Positions 5,534 to 7,983 of a DNA stretch of 7,983 nucleotides are shown here, one piece after another. The position numbers and the translations under genes were made by a program. This stretch comes from Pseudomonadota bacterium (GTDB lineage: Bacteria; Pseudomonadota; Alphaproteobacteria; Sphingomonadales; Sphingomonadaceae): assembly GCA_023387085.1 (NCBI GenBank), contig JAEWIL010000170.1, forward strand, positions 1 to 7,983. The letters run 5' to 3'. Below the pieces are notes generated by a model. That model saw nothing but the letters and a program-made list of their open reading frames with translations. It was not told the DNA's origin and searched no databases. Every line of letters starts with the position of its first letter. The stretch's first letter is position 1.

Positions 5534-5613
5534 CCGCCGACCTGCTGCGGCGCACAACGCGCACACCTACGGACCTGGCAGGCAAGAATTTGAGATAAGA
5601 AGGAACGAGTGTC
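5534..5613 (+). promoter_or_regulatory. ilvB leader with weak RNA structure and ribosome site
   Basis: TTGCCCGCC at 5530-5538 can pair with GGCAGGCAA at 5577-5585 except for one C-A mismatch, enclosing a small GCGC-ACAAC-GCGC hairpin at 5550-5562. AAGGAA at 5600-5605 lies 8 nt before the GTG start at 5614. Branched-chain synthesis genes are often under attenuation, but no leader peptide rich in Leu, Val or Ile was found. Confidence 0.35.
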
Positions 5614-7368
<1,755 letters not shown>

Positions 7369-7372
7369 CCCG

Positions 7373-7888
7373 ATGAAAATTCAAACCGAAGCCGGCGAGC
7401 GCCACGTGCTCGCCATCACCGTGGACAACGAGGCCGGCGTTCTCGCCAAGATCACCGGCCTGTTCACCGCGCGGGGCTATAATATCGAAAGCCTGACGGT
7501 GGCCGACATCACCGCCGACCACGCGCTGTCGCGGATCACAATCGTCACCTCGGGCCCGCCGCCGATCATCGACCAGATCATCGCGCAGCTCGACCGACTG
7601 GTCCCCGTCCACAAGGTCGTCGACCTTGCCGATCACGACGCGCATGTCGAGCGCGAGATCGCGCTGGTGAAAGTGGCTGGCACCGGCGACAAGCGCATCG
7701 AGGCGCTGCGCATGGCCGACGTGTTCCGCGCGAAGGTCGTCGACACGACGCTCACCAGCTTTATCTTCGAGATCACCGGCAACAGCGACAAGGTCGACCG
7801 CTTCATCGCGCTGATGCGCGAATGCGGTCTGGTCGAGGTCGGCCGCACCGGCGTCGTCGCCATCGGCCGCGGGCCGGAGGCGCTTTAG
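7373..7888 (+). CDS. ilvN: Acetohydroxyacid synthase small (regulatory) subunit
   Basis: This 171-aa subunit binds the large subunit, stimulates it and confers feedback inhibition, usually by valine. Residues 10-85 are an ACT domain with DNEAGVLAKITGLFTARGYNIESLTV. Asn19, Gly22 and Asn37 occupy the positions of Asn11, Gly14 and Asn29 of E. coli IlvH, which line the valine site, so feedback control is probably intact. The C-terminal part (from REIALVKV to AIGRGPEAL) matches the IlvN/IlvH C-terminal domain; the length equals the IlvH-type long form rather than the short E. coli IlvN. Only 4 nt separate it from ilvB and no Shine-Dalgarno is visible, so translation is probably coupled to ilvB, which suits a subunit pair. 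The next pathway gene (ilvC) would be expected downstream but lies outside the window. Confidence 0.96.
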   Translation: MKIQTEAGERHVLAITVDNEAGVLAKITGLFTARGYNIESLTVADITADHALSRITIVTSGPPPIIDQIIAQLDRLVPVHKVVDLADHDAHVEREIALVKVAGTGDKRIEALRMADVFRAKVVDTTLTSFIFEITGNSDKVDRFIALMRECGLVEVGRTGVVAIGRGPEAL

Positions 7889-7918
7889 AGTTTACGCATT
7901 GGGTTTCAATCACCGTCA

Positions 7919-7983
7919 CCCCGGACTGATCCGGAATCCCGCTTTCCACCGATGCTGAGCGGGACCCCGGATCAAGTCCGGGG
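7919..7983. repeat. REP-like palindromic element, possible terminator of ilvBN
   Basis: The left arm 7919-7943 and right arm 7958-7983 pair over 23 bp with one 2-nt mismatch (AA/CC) and one single-base bulge, around a 14-nt loop (7944-7957). The outer part reads CCCCGGACT...AGTCCGGGG and the inner part TCCCGCT...AGCGGGA. I recall this CCGGACTTGATCCGGG type as a recurrent intergenic element in sphingomonad genomes. It begins 30 bp after the ilvN stop and reaches the last base of the window, so the pairing may continue. As RNA it would be a very stable hairpin, but no T-run is visible. Confidence 0.75.

Noticed and set aside
5530..5598. Leader peptide for ilvB attenuation (TTG start, 22 codons)
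   Set aside because: Five Leu but no Val or Ile, no ATG or clear ribosome site, and no downstream terminator with a T-run.

Overview
The window reads as a stretch of chromosome from a high-GC alphaproteobacterium, most likely a sphingomonad (Sphingopyxis/Sphingomonas-like). This rests on the protein sequences (an AmpR close to enteric AmpR, alphaproteobacterial-type IlvB, IlvN, MiaA and SerB), on GC-rich codon use, and on a CCCCGGACT..AGTCCGGGG palindrome at the right edge of a kind I recall from sphingomonad intergenic regions. The genus call is inference from memory, not a search.

Layout, left to right. (1) Positions 1-464 hold the C-terminal part of a SPOR-domain protein with an Ala/Pro-rich linker; its start lies outside the window. 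(2) Convergent to it is an exported subclass B3 metallo-beta-lactamase (504-1379, minus). Its first zinc ligand is Glu instead of His (EPHWDH), the B3-E arrangement. (3) Divergent from the lactamase, across a 96-bp gap with dyads and an imperfect direct repeat, is an AmpR-type LysR regulator (1476-2354). Together these look like an inducible beta-lactamase module linked to peptidoglycan recycling. (4) Positions 2355-3658 hold three small plus-strand genes in less GC-rich DNA: an unrecognised 178-aa protein, an overlapping 100-aa protein with an MbcA/ParS/Xre (DUF2384) toxin-binding domain but no RES toxin in view, and a DUF3892-like protein. This is the most accessory-looking part.

(5) From 3659 on the genes are core metabolism. 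serB (minus, last step of serine synthesis) and miaA (plus, tRNA A37 dimethylallylation) are head to head, and their start codons share the same CATG. After miaA come ilvB and ilvN, the two subunits of acetohydroxyacid synthase, 4 bp apart and probably translationally coupled. The 3' end of miaA turns abruptly AT-rich and carries nested inverted repeats and a TTGACA box, so the ilvB control region appears embedded in the miaA coding end. (6) The window closes with a long hairpin 30 bp past ilvN, probably a REP-like element that may also act as terminator.

The strongest points for follow-up are the AmpR/B3-E lactamase pair, the orphan ParS-like gene with its overlapping partner, the serB/miaA start overlap, the AT-rich island before ilvB, and the Asp-to-Glu change in the ThDP motif of IlvB. 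No tRNA, rRNA, CRISPR array, transposase or integrase was seen.
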